DNA of 30,436 bases. It comes from DATMXT01 sp035560415. Lineage in GTDB: Bacteria > Bacillota > Clostridia > Oscillospirales > Feifaniaceae. Location: positions 1 through 30,436 of the forward strand of contig DATMZG010000104.1 in the NCBI GenBank assembly GCA_035560415.1. The letters are read 5' to 3'. Position 1 is the first letter of the stretch; each line of letters starts with the position of its first letter. The notes under the pieces were generated by a model that did not search any database, had not been told where the DNA came from, and saw only the letters and a list, made by a program, of their open reading frames with translations. Below are positions 15,199 to 23,422 of this stretch, in pieces. The position numbers were made by a program, and so were the translations under genes.

Positions 15199-16932
15199 TT
15201 ACATTCCGGAGCGGTCTGTGTAGTGGGTGTGCAGCAGTTCGTGGGACTTGTGGCCCAGAGGCTCGCCTAAGAACTCCTCATAAATTTTCTTGATGGAGGG
15301 GTTCTGGTGGGACTTGCGGATGACCTTGGCCTCGTCCTCGTCATAGGTGGCCTTGGCGCGCAGCACCCTGGGGTCGCAGAACTCGCGGGTCTGGGCGTCG
15401 ACAATGGGCTGGCCGCCGCCTGTGACGCAGCCGCCGGGGCATCCCATGATCTCAATGAAGTGATACGACTTCTCGCCGGCCTTGATGGCGTCGAGCAGCT
15501 TCGCGGCGTTGGCGGTGCCGTGGCAGATGGCGACCTTGATGTCCATGCCGGCCACATTGACCGTGGCCTCCTTGATGCCCTCGATGCCGCGGACGTCACA
15601 GTACTCGATGTCCTTGAGGTCCTGTCCGGTCAGGATGTCGGCCACGGTGCGAAGCGCGGCTTCCATGACGCCGCCGGTGACGCCGAAGATGACGGCTGCG
15701 CCGGTGGAGTCGCCAAGCATGTCGTCAAAGTCCTCATCGGGCAGGTTGACGAAGTCGATGCCGGCCTGCTTGACCATGCGGGCGAGCTCGCGGGTCGTGA
15801 TGTTGGCGTCGACGTCGCGGTAGCCGTCGCGGCCCATCTCGGGACGGATGATTTCGAACTTCTTGGCCGTGCAGGGCATGACCGAGACGACGAAAATGTC
15901 CTTGGGGTCAAGGCCGTTCTTCTGGGCAAAGTAGGTCTTGGTGATGGCGCCCTGCATCTGGTTGGGGCTCTTGCAGGTCGAAAGGTTGGGAATGAACTCG
16001 GGATACATGTGCTCGCAGAACTTAATCCAGCCGGGCGAGCAGGAGGTGATCATCGGCAGCACGCCGCCCTCTTTGATTCGGGTCAGAAGCTCGGTGCCCT
16101 CTTCCATGATCGTGAGGTCGGCCGCGAAGTCGACGTCAAAGACCTTGTCGGCGCCAAGGCGGCGCATGGCGGCGGCAAGCTTGCCGGTGCAGCGGGTGCC
16201 AATCGGCAGGCCGAACTCTTCGCCGATGGCGACGCGGACAGCAGGCGCTGGCTGGAAGACGACAAACTTCTTGGGGTCGTTCAAAGCTGCCCAGACGGCG
16301 GCCGTGGAATCCTTCTCGCGCAGGGCGCCCGTCGGGCAGGCGGCGATGCACTGGCCGCAGTTGATGCAGTTGGTGTCAACCAGGGGCTTCTCAAAGGCCG
16401 GGGCAACCTGCGTCTCAAAGCCGCGGTTGACCATGCCGATGCAGGCGACGCCCTGGGTCTTCTCGCAGGCGGCGACGCAGCGGCGGCAGAGAATGCACTT
16501 GTTGTTGTCGCGGACAATCGAGGGGGACATGTCGTCGACCCTGCGGCGAATGCGCTCGCCCTCGTACTTGATCTCGTCAACGCCAAGCTCTTGGGCGAGG
16601 GTCTGGAGTTCGCAGCTCTGGCTGCGGTTGCAGGTGAGGCAAACACGATCGTGGTCGGACAGAATGAGGCCGAGCACAAATTTGCGAGCTTCGAGAACCT
16701 TGGCGGAGTTGGTGGAAACTTCCATTCCCTCCGAAACAGGCATGACGCAGGAGGCCATCATCTTGCCGGAGCGCTTGTCTTCGACAAGGCACATACGGCA
16801 GGCGCCAATTTTATTGATGTCCTTTAAGTAGCAGAGCGTAGGAATCCGGATGTTTTCCTGGCGCGCCGCGTCAAGAACGGTCATGTTCTCATCGGCTTGC
16901 ACTGTCCGCCCGTCGATTTTGAGTGTTACCAT
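15199..16932 (-). CDS. hydA: [FeFe] hydrogenase, HndD-like, with N-terminal Fe-S domains
   Basis: Catalyses H2 evolution or uptake at the H-cluster; 577 aa, cytosolic. The N-terminal [2Fe-2S] domain (Cys34, 45, 48, 62) is followed by a His-Cys3 [4Fe-4S] site (His94, Cys98, 101, 107). A two-cluster ferredoxin domain follows (Cys146/149/152/156 and 189/192/195/199). The H-cluster motifs are TSCSPGW (296-302), MPCTAKKFE (352-360) and EIMGCPGGCVTGGGQP (494-509), and the tail ends in LHTHYTDRSGM. The first motif has Ser where many enzymes have a second Cys. ATG 16932 is chosen because AAAGGA lies 8 nt upstream. No NuoE/NuoF-like partner genes or HydEFG maturases are nearby, so it is monomeric or its partners lie elsewhere. 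Confidence 0.96.
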   Translation of the reverse strand: MVTLKIDGRTVQADENMTVLDAARQENIRIPTLCYLKDINKIGACRMCLVEDKRSGKMMASCVMPVSEGMEVSTNSAKVLEARKFVLGLILSDHDRVCLTCNRSQSCELQTLAQELGVDEIKYEGERIRRRVDDMSPSIVRDNNKCILCRRCVAACEKTQGVACIGMVNRGFETQVAPAFEKPLVDTNCINCGQCIAACPTGALREKDSTAAVWAALNDPKKFVVFQPAPAVRVAIGEEFGLPIGTRCTGKLAAAMRRLGADKVFDVDFAADLTIMEEGTELLTRIKEGGVLPMITSCSPGWIKFCEHMYPEFIPNLSTCKSPNQMQGAITKTYFAQKNGLDPKDIFVVSVMPCTAKKFEIIRPEMGRDGYRDVDANITTRELARMVKQAGIDFVNLPDEDFDDMLGDSTGAAVIFGVTGGVMEAALRTVADILTGQDLKDIEYCDVRGIEGIKEATVNVAGMDIKVAICHGTANAAKLLDAIKAGEKSYHFIEIMGCPGGCVTGGGQPIVDAQTREFCDPRVLRAKATYDEDEAKVIRKSHQNPSIKKIYEEFLGEPLGHKSHELLHTHYTDRSGM

Positions 16933-17011
16933 CTTGTTCATCCTTTCTCGTTTGCAGTGGGTTCGCTCGAAAAATGTACGCAATATTGTTTTAGCTATTC
17001 AGACATAGTCT

Positions 17012-17040
17012 ATTATAGTTGAAGCATATGCCCATTGCAA
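17012..17040 (-). promoter_or_regulatory. Promoter of the [FeFe] hydrogenase gene
   Basis: On the minus strand TTGCAA (17040-17035), a 17-bp spacer and a perfect TATAAT (17017-17012). The predicted start near 17005 gives a leader of about 72 nt. Confidence 0.75.
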
Positions 17041-17171
17041 GCAAAAGTTAAAAATTTACCGGAGATTTGTCGGAAAATTCCCAAATGACTGACGGGTCAT
17101 CCGACATTTTCACTAAAAAAAACAATGCATTTATGCCTATTTCGCCTAAAATCAATTTGCTCTGCAAGAGA

Positions 17172-17197
17172 GGGCTCCCGCCATGCGGCGGGAGCCC
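17172..17197. terminator. Strong hairpin downstream of the UPF0316 gene
   Basis: GGGCTCCCGCC and GGCGGGAGCCC form a perfect 11-bp stem with an ATGC loop. In the minus direction it is followed by TCTCTTGC, so the U-tract is poor; it may act as a terminator or an mRNA 3'-end hairpin. Confidence 0.6.
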
Positions 17198-17218
17198 AAA
17201 AAATTGTCGTTTCGAGCG

Positions 17219-17752
17219 CTATTTCTTTTTTCCGACGCCAAATCCGCCCACGACATATTTGGTCTCGTTGACCATGACAAAGGCCGTGGGGTCGAGCTCT
17301 CTCACAAGGTCCTTGAACTTCCCCTGCTGGCTGCTCTTCATTTCGGCGATGAGCAGATATTTCTCGGAGCCAAACTCCGAGCTGTTGACATTGATAACCG
17401 AAATGGCGTAGCCCGCCTCGCGGATGGCGGCCAGCATCGCGTCGTCCCGGCGGCTTGTGATGATCTGGATTGTGATGTGCCCGATGATGAGGCGCTGCGC
17501 CAGCTTGCCCCCGACAAAAGTGCCCGTGGCAAAGCCGCCGGCGTAGAAGACCGCCAGCGTCAGCCCGCCGTTTGACGAGTTGAGCGCCTCGCGCACAATT
17601 AAAAACCAGACCAGCACCTCGAAAAAGCCGATGACGGTGGCCGAAAGCGTCTTGCCCTTGACCGAGAGGATCATGCGCACCGTGGACAGCGACACGTCGA
17701 TGATGCGGCAGCAGAATATTTTGATGCAGAGCAGCAGTAAGGCCATATCCAT
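17219..17752 (-). CDS. UPF0316 membrane protein (DUF5698/DUF2179)
   Basis: A 177-aa integral membrane protein. Three hydrophobic segments lie in the first ~105 residues (MALLLLCIKIFCCRII, TVIGFFEVLVWFLIV, LTLAVFYAGGFATGTFVG). The soluble C-terminal DUF2179 domain has the family segments LAAIREAGYAISVINV and YLLIAEMKSSQ, and ends with VVGGFGVGKKK. The function is unknown. ATG 17752 lies 6 nt after GGAGGAGGG; an upstream TTG is too close to that site. It is transcribed away from the palindrome-rich region, in which its putative promoter is embedded. Confidence 0.87.
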   Translation of the reverse strand: MDMALLLLCIKIFCCRIIDVSLSTVRMILSVKGKTLSATVIGFFEVLVWFLIVREALNSSNGGLTLAVFYAGGFATGTFVGGKLAQRLIIGHITIQIITSRRDDAMLAAIREAGYAISVINVNSSEFGSEKYLLIAEMKSSQQGKFKDLVRELDPTAFVMVNETKYVVGGFGVGKKK

Positions 17753-17772
17753 AGACAACCCTCCTCCTTGTA

Positions 17773-17889
17773 TTGTATAATAGCCGCAAAGCGGCTATTA
17801 TACAAAATTTACCTGCGCATGCGATTTTCGCCCTGCGGGCGAACGCATATGCGCATATACCATAAACGCTGCGCGTTAATGGTATATTA
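17773..17889. repeat. Palindromic repeat unit 1
   Basis: Three consecutive palindromes. A is 17773-17805, with 15-bp perfect arms of TTGTATAATAGCCGC. B is 17814-17855, imperfect, with a TTCGCCC/GGGCGAA core and TGCGCAT outer arms. C is 17855-17887, with ATATACCAT/ATGGTATAT arms and an AACGC/GCGTT core. The 41 bp at 17849-17889 recur exactly in unit 2. There are no coding features. It resembles a REP/MITE-like element. Confidence 0.9.
17777..17805 (-). promoter_or_regulatory. Promoter-like element inside a perfect palindrome
   Basis: Read on the minus strand, the palindrome at 17773-17805 gives TTGTAT, exactly 17 bp, then TATTAT, ending 25 bp before the UPF0316 start. Because the element is palindromic, the same promoter reads on the plus strand as well. 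Confidence 0.4.
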
Positions 17890-18000
17890 GCCGCAACGCG
17901 GCTATTATACCGTTTGATTGAATCCCGCGTGCGATTTTTCGGCTTGCGCCGAAACGCACATGCGCATATACCATAAACGCTGCGCGTTAATGGTATATTA
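17881..18000. repeat. Palindromic repeat unit 2
   Basis: This unit has the same A-B-C order as unit 1. A is 17881-17911 (TAGCCGC/GCGGCTA core with GGTATA/TATACC ends). B is about 17927-17965 (TTTCGGC/GCCGAAA core), diverged in sequence but with pairing kept. C is 17960-18000, identical over 41 bp to unit 1. A overlaps the end of unit 1's C. The paired changes in B suggest selection on structure. Confidence 0.9.
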
Positions 18001-18035
18001 TCTTAAAATTGGAAACTTGTCAAAGGAGTGCTTTC

Positions 18036-18824
18036 ATGAACCGTCTGTTTGGCTGTGATAAGCCGGTCATTGCGCTGCTGCACCTTGCCGCCCTGCCGGG
18101 CGACCCCGCCTACCGGGGCGATATGAGGGCGGTCGTAGAGGCCGCCCGTCGGGACCTCGCCGCCCTGCAGGAGGGCGGCGTTGACGCTGTGCTCTTCTCC
18201 AACGAGTTCTCGCTCCCCTACCAGAGCAAGGTCGACGGCGTCGTCATCGCCTCGATGGCCCGCGTCATCGCCGAGCTTTTGCCCATGCTCACAGTGCCCT
18301 ACGGCGTCCACGTCATCGCCGACCAGCCGGCCACCATTGAGCTTGCGGCGGCCGTCGGCGCCTCCTTTGTCCGCTCGGTCTTCACCGGTGTCTACGCCGG
18401 CGAGGGCGGCCTTCGCGCCCCCGACATCGCGGCCATCGCGCGCCGCAAAAACGAGCTCGGCATGAAGGCGCTCAAAATGTACTACATGATCAACGCCGAG
18501 TCGGACGGGGACCTGTCGGCCCGCCCCCTGCCCCAAATCGCGAAGGCCGTCATTTTCAAGTGCGCGCCGGACGGGCTCTGCGTATCCGGCATGCAGGCCG
18601 GCAGCGGCGTCGACAGCGAGCTCATCGCCTCTGTGCGAAAGGTGTCGGGGGCGACGCCGGTCTTTTGCAACACCGGCTGCACCGAGCACAACATCGCCGA
18701 AAAGCTCTCCTACGCCGACGGGGCCTTTGTCGGCACCGCCTTCAAGGTCGACGGCAAGTTTGAAAACCCGGTCGACGGGGAAAGGGTCCGCCGCTTCATG
18801 GCGGCGGCCCGGGCGGCGAGGTGA
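18036..18824 (+). CDS. BtpA/SgcQ-family TIM-barrel protein
   Basis: A 262-aa cytosolic protein of the BtpA family. Conserved segments include VIALLHLAALPGDP, GVDAVLFSNEFSLPY, GVHVIADQPATIELA and FVRSVFTGVYAGEGGL, then FCNTGCTEHNIAEKLSYADGAFVGTAFK. Cyanobacterial BtpA affects photosystem I stability, while SgcQ sits in an enterobacterial sugar operon; no reaction is established. The barrel suggests a sugar- or nucleoside-phosphate enzyme. ATG 18036 lies 8 nt after AAAGGAG. It is the first gene of a five-gene plus-strand operon and lies 9 bp before the FGGY kinase gene, which points to a shared catabolic pathway. Confidence 0.88.
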   Translation: MNRLFGCDKPVIALLHLAALPGDPAYRGDMRAVVEAARRDLAALQEGGVDAVLFSNEFSLPYQSKVDGVVIASMARVIAELLPMLTVPYGVHVIADQPATIELAAAVGASFVRSVFTGVYAGEGGLRAPDIAAIARRKNELGMKALKMYYMINAESDGDLSARPLPQIAKAVIFKCAPDGLCVSGMQAGSGVDSELIASVRKVSGATPVFCNTGCTEHNIAEKLSYADGAFVGTAFKVDGKFENPVDGERVRRFMAAARAAR

Positions 18825-18833
18825 GGTAAGGGT

Positions 18834-20351
18834 ATGCGATATTACATGGGAATAGACGTCGGCACATACGAGAGCAAGGGCGTTTTGTGCGACGAGCAGC
18901 TCAACATTGTGGCCGGCCACTCCGAGCAGCACGGCATGGAAAACCCCGCCCCAAACTTTTTTGAGCACGACGCGGAAGTGATTTGGTGGGGAGACTTTTG
19001 CAAAATAACAAATGCGCTCCTTCAAAAGTCCGGCGTCAAAAACACGGATGTCGCGGCCGTCGGCGCCTCGGCCCTCGGGGCCGACCTCGTGCCGGTCGAC
19101 CGCGACTGCGTCGCCATGCGAAAGGCCATCCTCTACGGCATCGACGCGCGGGCAAATAAAGAAATCGACTACTTAAACGCCATGTTCACACCGGAACAGG
19201 TACTGGAGTTCAACGGGCGGCCCCTGTGCTCCAACGACATTCCGCCAAAAATCCTGTGGCTCAAAAACAATGAGCCGGACATCTGGGAAAAGGCCCACAA
19301 GCTCCTGACCGGCTCCTCCTACCTGACGGCGAAGCTCACCGGCGCCTATGTCATCGACCGGTTTTTGGCCTTCGGCGCCTTCACGCCGCTCTATAACCCC
19401 GCAAAGGGCGGTGAGATTGACGAGGAGTTCTGTAAGTTATTCTGCCGCCCCGACCAGCTCGCCGCGGTGCGGGACACGACTGACCTCGCAGGAGGCGTGA
19501 CCGAAAAAGCTGCGGCTGAGACGGGCCTTGCCGCCGGCACTCCCGTCATCGTCGGAGCCGACGACTCGGGGGCCGAGGCCATTTCGACCGGCGTCTTCCA
19601 CATCGGAGACATGATGCTGCAGTTCGGCTCCTCGCTCTACATGATCGGACTGTCTGAGCGCATTGTGAAAGACCGGCGCATCTGGTCGGGCGGCTTCATC
19701 ATTCCGGGGGCCTGCAGCGTGCAGGGCGGCACCAACGCCGCCGGCACCCTGACAAGGTGGTACCGGGACAACGTCTTTTTCGACAAGCGTGCCGAGGAGG
19801 CGGCCGGTGGGGAAAACGCCTACGCCCTCATGATGGAGGGCGTTGACGACATTCCGCCGGGCTCTGACGGCCTTGTCACGCTGCCCTATATCGCCGGCGA
19901 GCGCACCCCCATCAACGACCCATACGCGACGGGGGTGCTCTTCGGGCTCTCCATTTCCCACACGAGACGGCACATGTACCGCTCAGCCCTTGAAGCCATC
20001 GGCTACACCGTGGCCCAGCACCTCGACATTTTCCGCGAGAACGGCGTCGAAATCCGCCGGGTGCTGGCGGTGGGCGGCGGGACCAAAAACCCGTACTGGC
20101 TCCAGATGATCGCCGACATCACGGACACCCGCATCGACACGGCCGGCGTCACGGTCGGCGCCAGCTTCGGCGACGCCGCCATGGCCGCCATCGGCGTCGG
20201 GGACATCAAGGGCTTTGCCGAGCTCGAGACATATATCAAGCCCGGGCGCAGCTACGAGCCCGACCTGTCAAAGCACGCGCTCTACGCGCCCTACGCCAAG
20301 CTCTACCGGGAGCTGTACGAGGCGACAAAAACGCTTTTCAGGAAACTGTAA
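18834..20351 (+). CDS. FGGY-family carbohydrate kinase (xylulokinase-like)
   Basis: ATP-dependent sugar/polyol kinase, 505 aa. The N-terminal phosphate loop is GIDVGTYESKG; most family members have a TT/TS pair where this has YES. Other family motifs are GADDSGAEAISTGV, QFGSSLYM, GGTNAAGTLTRWY, YIAGERTPINDPYATGVLFGLS and VGGGTKNPYWLQMIADI (ATP-binding domain). The overall layout is closest to xylulokinases, but the substrate cannot be read from sequence. ATG 18834 lies close behind a GAGG-TAAGGG site. It lies 9 bp after the btpA gene and 12 bp before the deacylase gene, so it is in the same operon. Confidence 0.92.
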   Translation: MRYYMGIDVGTYESKGVLCDEQLNIVAGHSEQHGMENPAPNFFEHDAEVIWWGDFCKITNALLQKSGVKNTDVAAVGASALGADLVPVDRDCVAMRKAILYGIDARANKEIDYLNAMFTPEQVLEFNGRPLCSNDIPPKILWLKNNEPDIWEKAHKLLTGSSYLTAKLTGAYVIDRFLAFGAFTPLYNPAKGGEIDEEFCKLFCRPDQLAAVRDTTDLAGGVTEKAAAETGLAAGTPVIVGADDSGAEAISTGVFHIGDMMLQFGSSLYMIGLSERIVKDRRIWSGGFIIPGACSVQGGTNAAGTLTRWYRDNVFFDKRAEEAAGGENAYALMMEGVDDIPPGSDGLVTLPYIAGERTPINDPYATGVLFGLSISHTRRHMYRSALEAIGYTVAQHLDIFRENGVEIRRVLAVGGGTKNPYWLQMIADITDTRIDTAGVTVGASFGDAAMAAIGVGDIKGFAELETYIKPGRSYEPDLSKHALYAPYAKLYRELYEATKTLFRKL

Positions 20352-20363
20352 GGAGGCTTTTAA

Positions 20364-21950
20364 GTGTACGATCTGGTGTTCAAAAACGGGCTGGTCTGCG
20401 ACGGGATGGGCGGCGAGCCCTACCGCGGCTGGGTCGCCGTAAAAGAGGGCAAAATCGCCGCCGTCGGCACGCTGGAGCCGCCCGAGGGGGCAGAGAGCGT
20501 CGACTGCGGGGGCCTTGCCGTCGCCCCCGGCTTTATTGACATCCACTCCCACTCCGACGCCTGCTTTCTGGCAGACGACGCCTGCGAGGCCAAACTGCGC
20601 CAGGGCGTGACGACCGAAGTCGTCGGCCAGTGCGGATTTTCCCTCTTCCCCTGCCCCTCCGGCCGGGAGGGGGACTTAAAACTCCTCTCAACAGGCCTTG
20701 GCGGGGGCACCGCCGACTATGTGACGACCTCCTTTGCCCGGTACCGCGAAAAGGCGTATGGGCGCAAAATGGCGACAAACCTCTTCCAGCTCATCGGCCA
20801 CGGCGCGCTGCGGGCCGCCACCGTCGGGTTTGACGGGCGCGAGCCGACGGACAAAGAGCTTGCCGACATGTGCGCCCTGCTCGACACCGCCCTCTCGGAG
20901 GGGACAGCCGGCCTGTCCTTAGGGCTTGGCTATGCGCCCGGCTGCTTTGCGACAAAGCGGGAGCTTCGGGCCCTCGGTGAAGTCGTGGCAAAGTATGACG
21001 GCGTCATCACCTCCCACATGCGAAACCAGAGCGACAAAATTCCCGAGGCCCTCGAGGAGATGTACGACATCAACCGGCATTCCGGCGCCCGCGTCCACAT
21101 CTCCCACCTCAAGGCGGCCCGCCGCGCCAACTGGGGCAAGGCCCCCATGGTCATGGCGAACATCCGCCACGCGAGGGCGGACGGCGTCGCCGTCACGGCC
21201 GACCTCTACCCATATACGGCCGCCGCCTCCGGCATCACAAACTCCGGCTTTCCCAAATGGTCCTTAGAGGGCGGGGTGACGGCGGTCTGCCGCAGACTTC
21301 AAAACGAGGAGCGGGACGCGGTGCTTTCGGCCCTCGAGGAGTATTACTGCGACGAGGCCGTGGGCCGCGGCGAAGTCATCGTCTCCACGTTCGGAAAATA
21401 CCCCTTCGCCGACGGCAAGAGCATCTATGCGCTCTCAAAAGAGCTCGGGCTCACGATGGCCGAGACGGCCGCCCTTGTCACCGTAAAGACCGGGGCCGAC
21501 TGCTCTTGCATCTCCTTCACCATGTCGGAGGAGGACGTCAACTACCTCCTGTCGCAGCCCGACCTCGCCATCGGCAGCGACGGCTACGCCTATCCCCTTG
21601 ACCCCGCCAAAAACAGCGGCAAGCCGCACCCCCGCTCCTTTGGCACCTTCCCCCGCTTTCTGCGCCTCGCAAGGGATGAAAAACTCTGTCCGCTCGGCCT
21701 TGCCGTGCGCCGCATCACGGGCCTGTCGGCCGAAATGATGGGCGCCCTGGGTCGCGGCAAGCTGATCCCGGGATATGCCGCCGACCTCACGGTCTTCAAC
21801 CCTGAGACCGTCTCGGACAGGGCGGAGTATGACGACCCGTTTCGGGCGCCCGAGGGCATTGTCCATGTCGTCATGGCGGGCGACTTTGCCCTGCGGGACG
21901 GCAGTCAAACACCGGCCCGGCTTGGCGCCTATCTGCTCAAAACGCGGTGA
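20364..21950 (+). CDS. N-acyl-D-amino-acid deacylase-like amidohydrolase
   Basis: Zinc amidohydrolase of 528 aa in the D-aminoacylase/dihydroorotase superfamily. Metal-site features are GFIDIHSHSD (His61, His63), EVVGQCGFS (Cys90, the bridging Cys of D-aminoacylases), ITSHMRNQSD, VHISHLKAA and AIGSDGYAYP (active-site Asp). The N- and C-terminal beta domains (LVFKNGLVCDGMGG; GYAADLTVFNPETV) are typical. It would cleave an N-acyl group from an amino acid or a related cyclic amide. GTG 20364 follows AAGGAGG at 7 nt; no ATG alternative exists. It is the third gene of the btpA-kinase operon. Superfamily placement is firm; D-amino-acid specificity is likely but not proven. Confidence 0.9.
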   Translation: MYDLVFKNGLVCDGMGGEPYRGWVAVKEGKIAAVGTLEPPEGAESVDCGGLAVAPGFIDIHSHSDACFLADDACEAKLRQGVTTEVVGQCGFSLFPCPSGREGDLKLLSTGLGGGTADYVTTSFARYREKAYGRKMATNLFQLIGHGALRAATVGFDGREPTDKELADMCALLDTALSEGTAGLSLGLGYAPGCFATKRELRALGEVVAKYDGVITSHMRNQSDKIPEALEEMYDINRHSGARVHISHLKAARRANWGKAPMVMANIRHARADGVAVTADLYPYTAAASGITNSGFPKWSLEGGVTAVCRRLQNEERDAVLSALEEYYCDEAVGRGEVIVSTFGKYPFADGKSIYALSKELGLTMAETAALVTVKTGADCSCISFTMSEEDVNYLLSQPDLAIGSDGYAYPLDPAKNSGKPHPRSFGTFPRFLRLARDEKLCPLGLAVRRITGLSAEMMGALGRGKLIPGYAADLTVFNPETVSDRAEYDDPFRAPEGIVHVVMAGDFALRDGSQTPARLGAYLLKTR

Positions 21951-22046
21951 AGGCCCTATCCTATTTTTGATTGTCAATTTGGGAATACTGATTTCAACAT
22001 ACCGCTTGCCGCTTGCCGCGCCGGCGGCCACAGGAGAAATGAGAAT

Positions 22047-23372
22047 TTGAACAAGTACAGCACCCGCAGACTGTTCTTTATCATCACCTACGCCATCCTG
22101 CTCTTCACCGCCGTGCAAAACCCCGCCGTCGTCGTCCGGGTCCTCGCGTATATCCTCGGGCTTGTCACCCCCTTTCTGCTCGGAGGGGCCATCGCCTTTG
22201 TGGTCAATGTCCCCATGCAGAAGCTCGAGGCGGCGCTCTTTGGCCGAAAAGCGAAAGTGACGGCGGCCGAGCGCGCAAAAGAGGTCATTGACAGCCAAGT
22301 CACCCACTCGGCGGCCGCCATTCACGAGGAAGAGCAGCGGTGCGACGCCGAACCCGACGCCGAGGCCGAGGCCGCACAGCAGAGCCCGCCCGAAAAACCG
22401 CGCAGGCGCAGTCACGGGGGGGCCCTCAGCCCCCAGCTTTGCCGCGCCGTCAGCCTCATCATCACGCTGCTTCTGGTCTTTGGCGTGCTGTTCATCGCGA
22501 CATTTCTCGTTGTCCCGGAGCTCAGTAAGACGGTCCGGGAGCTTGGCACCGCCGTCCCCGAGTACGTCGGCAAGCTCCAGCAGCAGCTTCGTCAAAGCGT
22601 GTTGCTTACGGATTGGTTCCCGGAACTCGTGCGGCAGCTCTCGACACTCCAGCTCGACTGGGAGGCCGTAAACGACGCGTTCGGCAAGCTCATTCCGGAC
22701 TTTTCGCCCGGCAACGTCGTCTCCTCGACACTCGGCATGATTTCAAGCCTCTTCCACGGACTCTTAAACGCCTTTTTCGGATTTGTCTTTGCGCTCTACA
22801 TTCTCCTGCAAAAAGAGCAGCTCGGGGAGCAGGCCAAGCGGCTCATGCGGGCCTATTTGCGCCCGGCCGTCTACGACAAGGCCCTGTATGTATTGGGGCT
22901 CACGAGCGGCACCTTCTCGAATTTCATCGCCGGCCAGTGCCTTGAGGCCGCCATTTTAGGGCTGATGTTTTTCCTCGCCATGACTGTCTTTCGCTTCCCC
23001 TACGCCGTCATGATTGCGGTGCTCATCGCCGTGACGGCGCTGGTCCCGGTCTTCGGCGCCTTCATCGGCGCTATCGTCGGCATGATCATGATGCTGACGG
23101 TCGGCCCCGCAAAGGCCCTGTGGTTTTTAGCGCTCTTTTTAGCCCTGCAGCAGCTTGAGCAGAACTTCGTCTACCCGAGAGTCGTCGGCAACTCGGTCGG
23201 CCTGCCCCCCATCTGGGTGCTGGTGGCCGTCATGCTGGGGGCCGCCACTTTCGGCGTGCTCGGCATGCTGCTCTTCATCCCCATCATGTCGGTGCTCTAC
23301 GCGCTGCTCTGGCGGGAGACCGAAAGCAGGCTGTCCGCGCAGGGGAGCAAGGAGGACAATCCCCCGGCGTAA
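22047..23372 (+). CDS. AI-2E-family transporter (permease)
   Basis: A 441-aa polytopic membrane protein of the AI-2E (TqsA/YtvI) family. It has two N-terminal membrane segments, a large soluble region, then membrane segments including LIITLLLVFGVLFIATFLVV, FGFVFALYILL and the Pro/Gly-rich C-terminal bundle (AVMIAVLIAVTALVPVFGAFIGAIVGMI; VVGNSVGLPPIWVLVAVMLG). Residues about 66-128 form a hydrophilic, Glu/Ala/Pro-rich insertion absent from compact members. Family members export autoinducer-2 or act in cation/pH homeostasis, so substrate uptake is not assured. It starts at TTG 22047 behind AGGAG; a nearby ATG is out of frame. A 96-bp gap separates it from the deacylase gene. Confidence 0.88.
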   Translation: MNKYSTRRLFFIITYAILLFTAVQNPAVVVRVLAYILGLVTPFLLGGAIAFVVNVPMQKLEAALFGRKAKVTAAERAKEVIDSQVTHSAAAIHEEEQRCDAEPDAEAEAAQQSPPEKPRRRSHGGALSPQLCRAVSLIITLLLVFGVLFIATFLVVPELSKTVRELGTAVPEYVGKLQQQLRQSVLLTDWFPELVRQLSTLQLDWEAVNDAFGKLIPDFSPGNVVSSTLGMISSLFHGLLNAFFGFVFALYILLQKEQLGEQAKRLMRAYLRPAVYDKALYVLGLTSGTFSNFIAGQCLEAAILGLMFFLAMTVFRFPYAVMIAVLIAVTALVPVFGAFIGAIVGMIMMLTVGPAKALWFLALFLALQQLEQNFVYPRVVGNSVGLPPIWVLVAVMLGAATFGVLGMLLFIPIMSVLYALLWRETESRLSAQGSKEDNPPA

Positions 23373-23422
23373 TTCATCGTCGTACAGCTTATCCGCTCAC
23401 ACATAAAGGAGGAAAATTTGCC

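Noticed and set aside
17761..18000. CRISPR array
   Set aside because: Only two repeat copies occur, the repeats are longer than the spacers, every segment is self-complementary, and no cas genes are nearby.
21951..22046. Separate promoter for the AI-2E permease
   Set aside because: TTGTCA and AT-rich hexamers occur, but none pairs with a good -10 at 16-18 bp; read-through from the operon is the simpler view.
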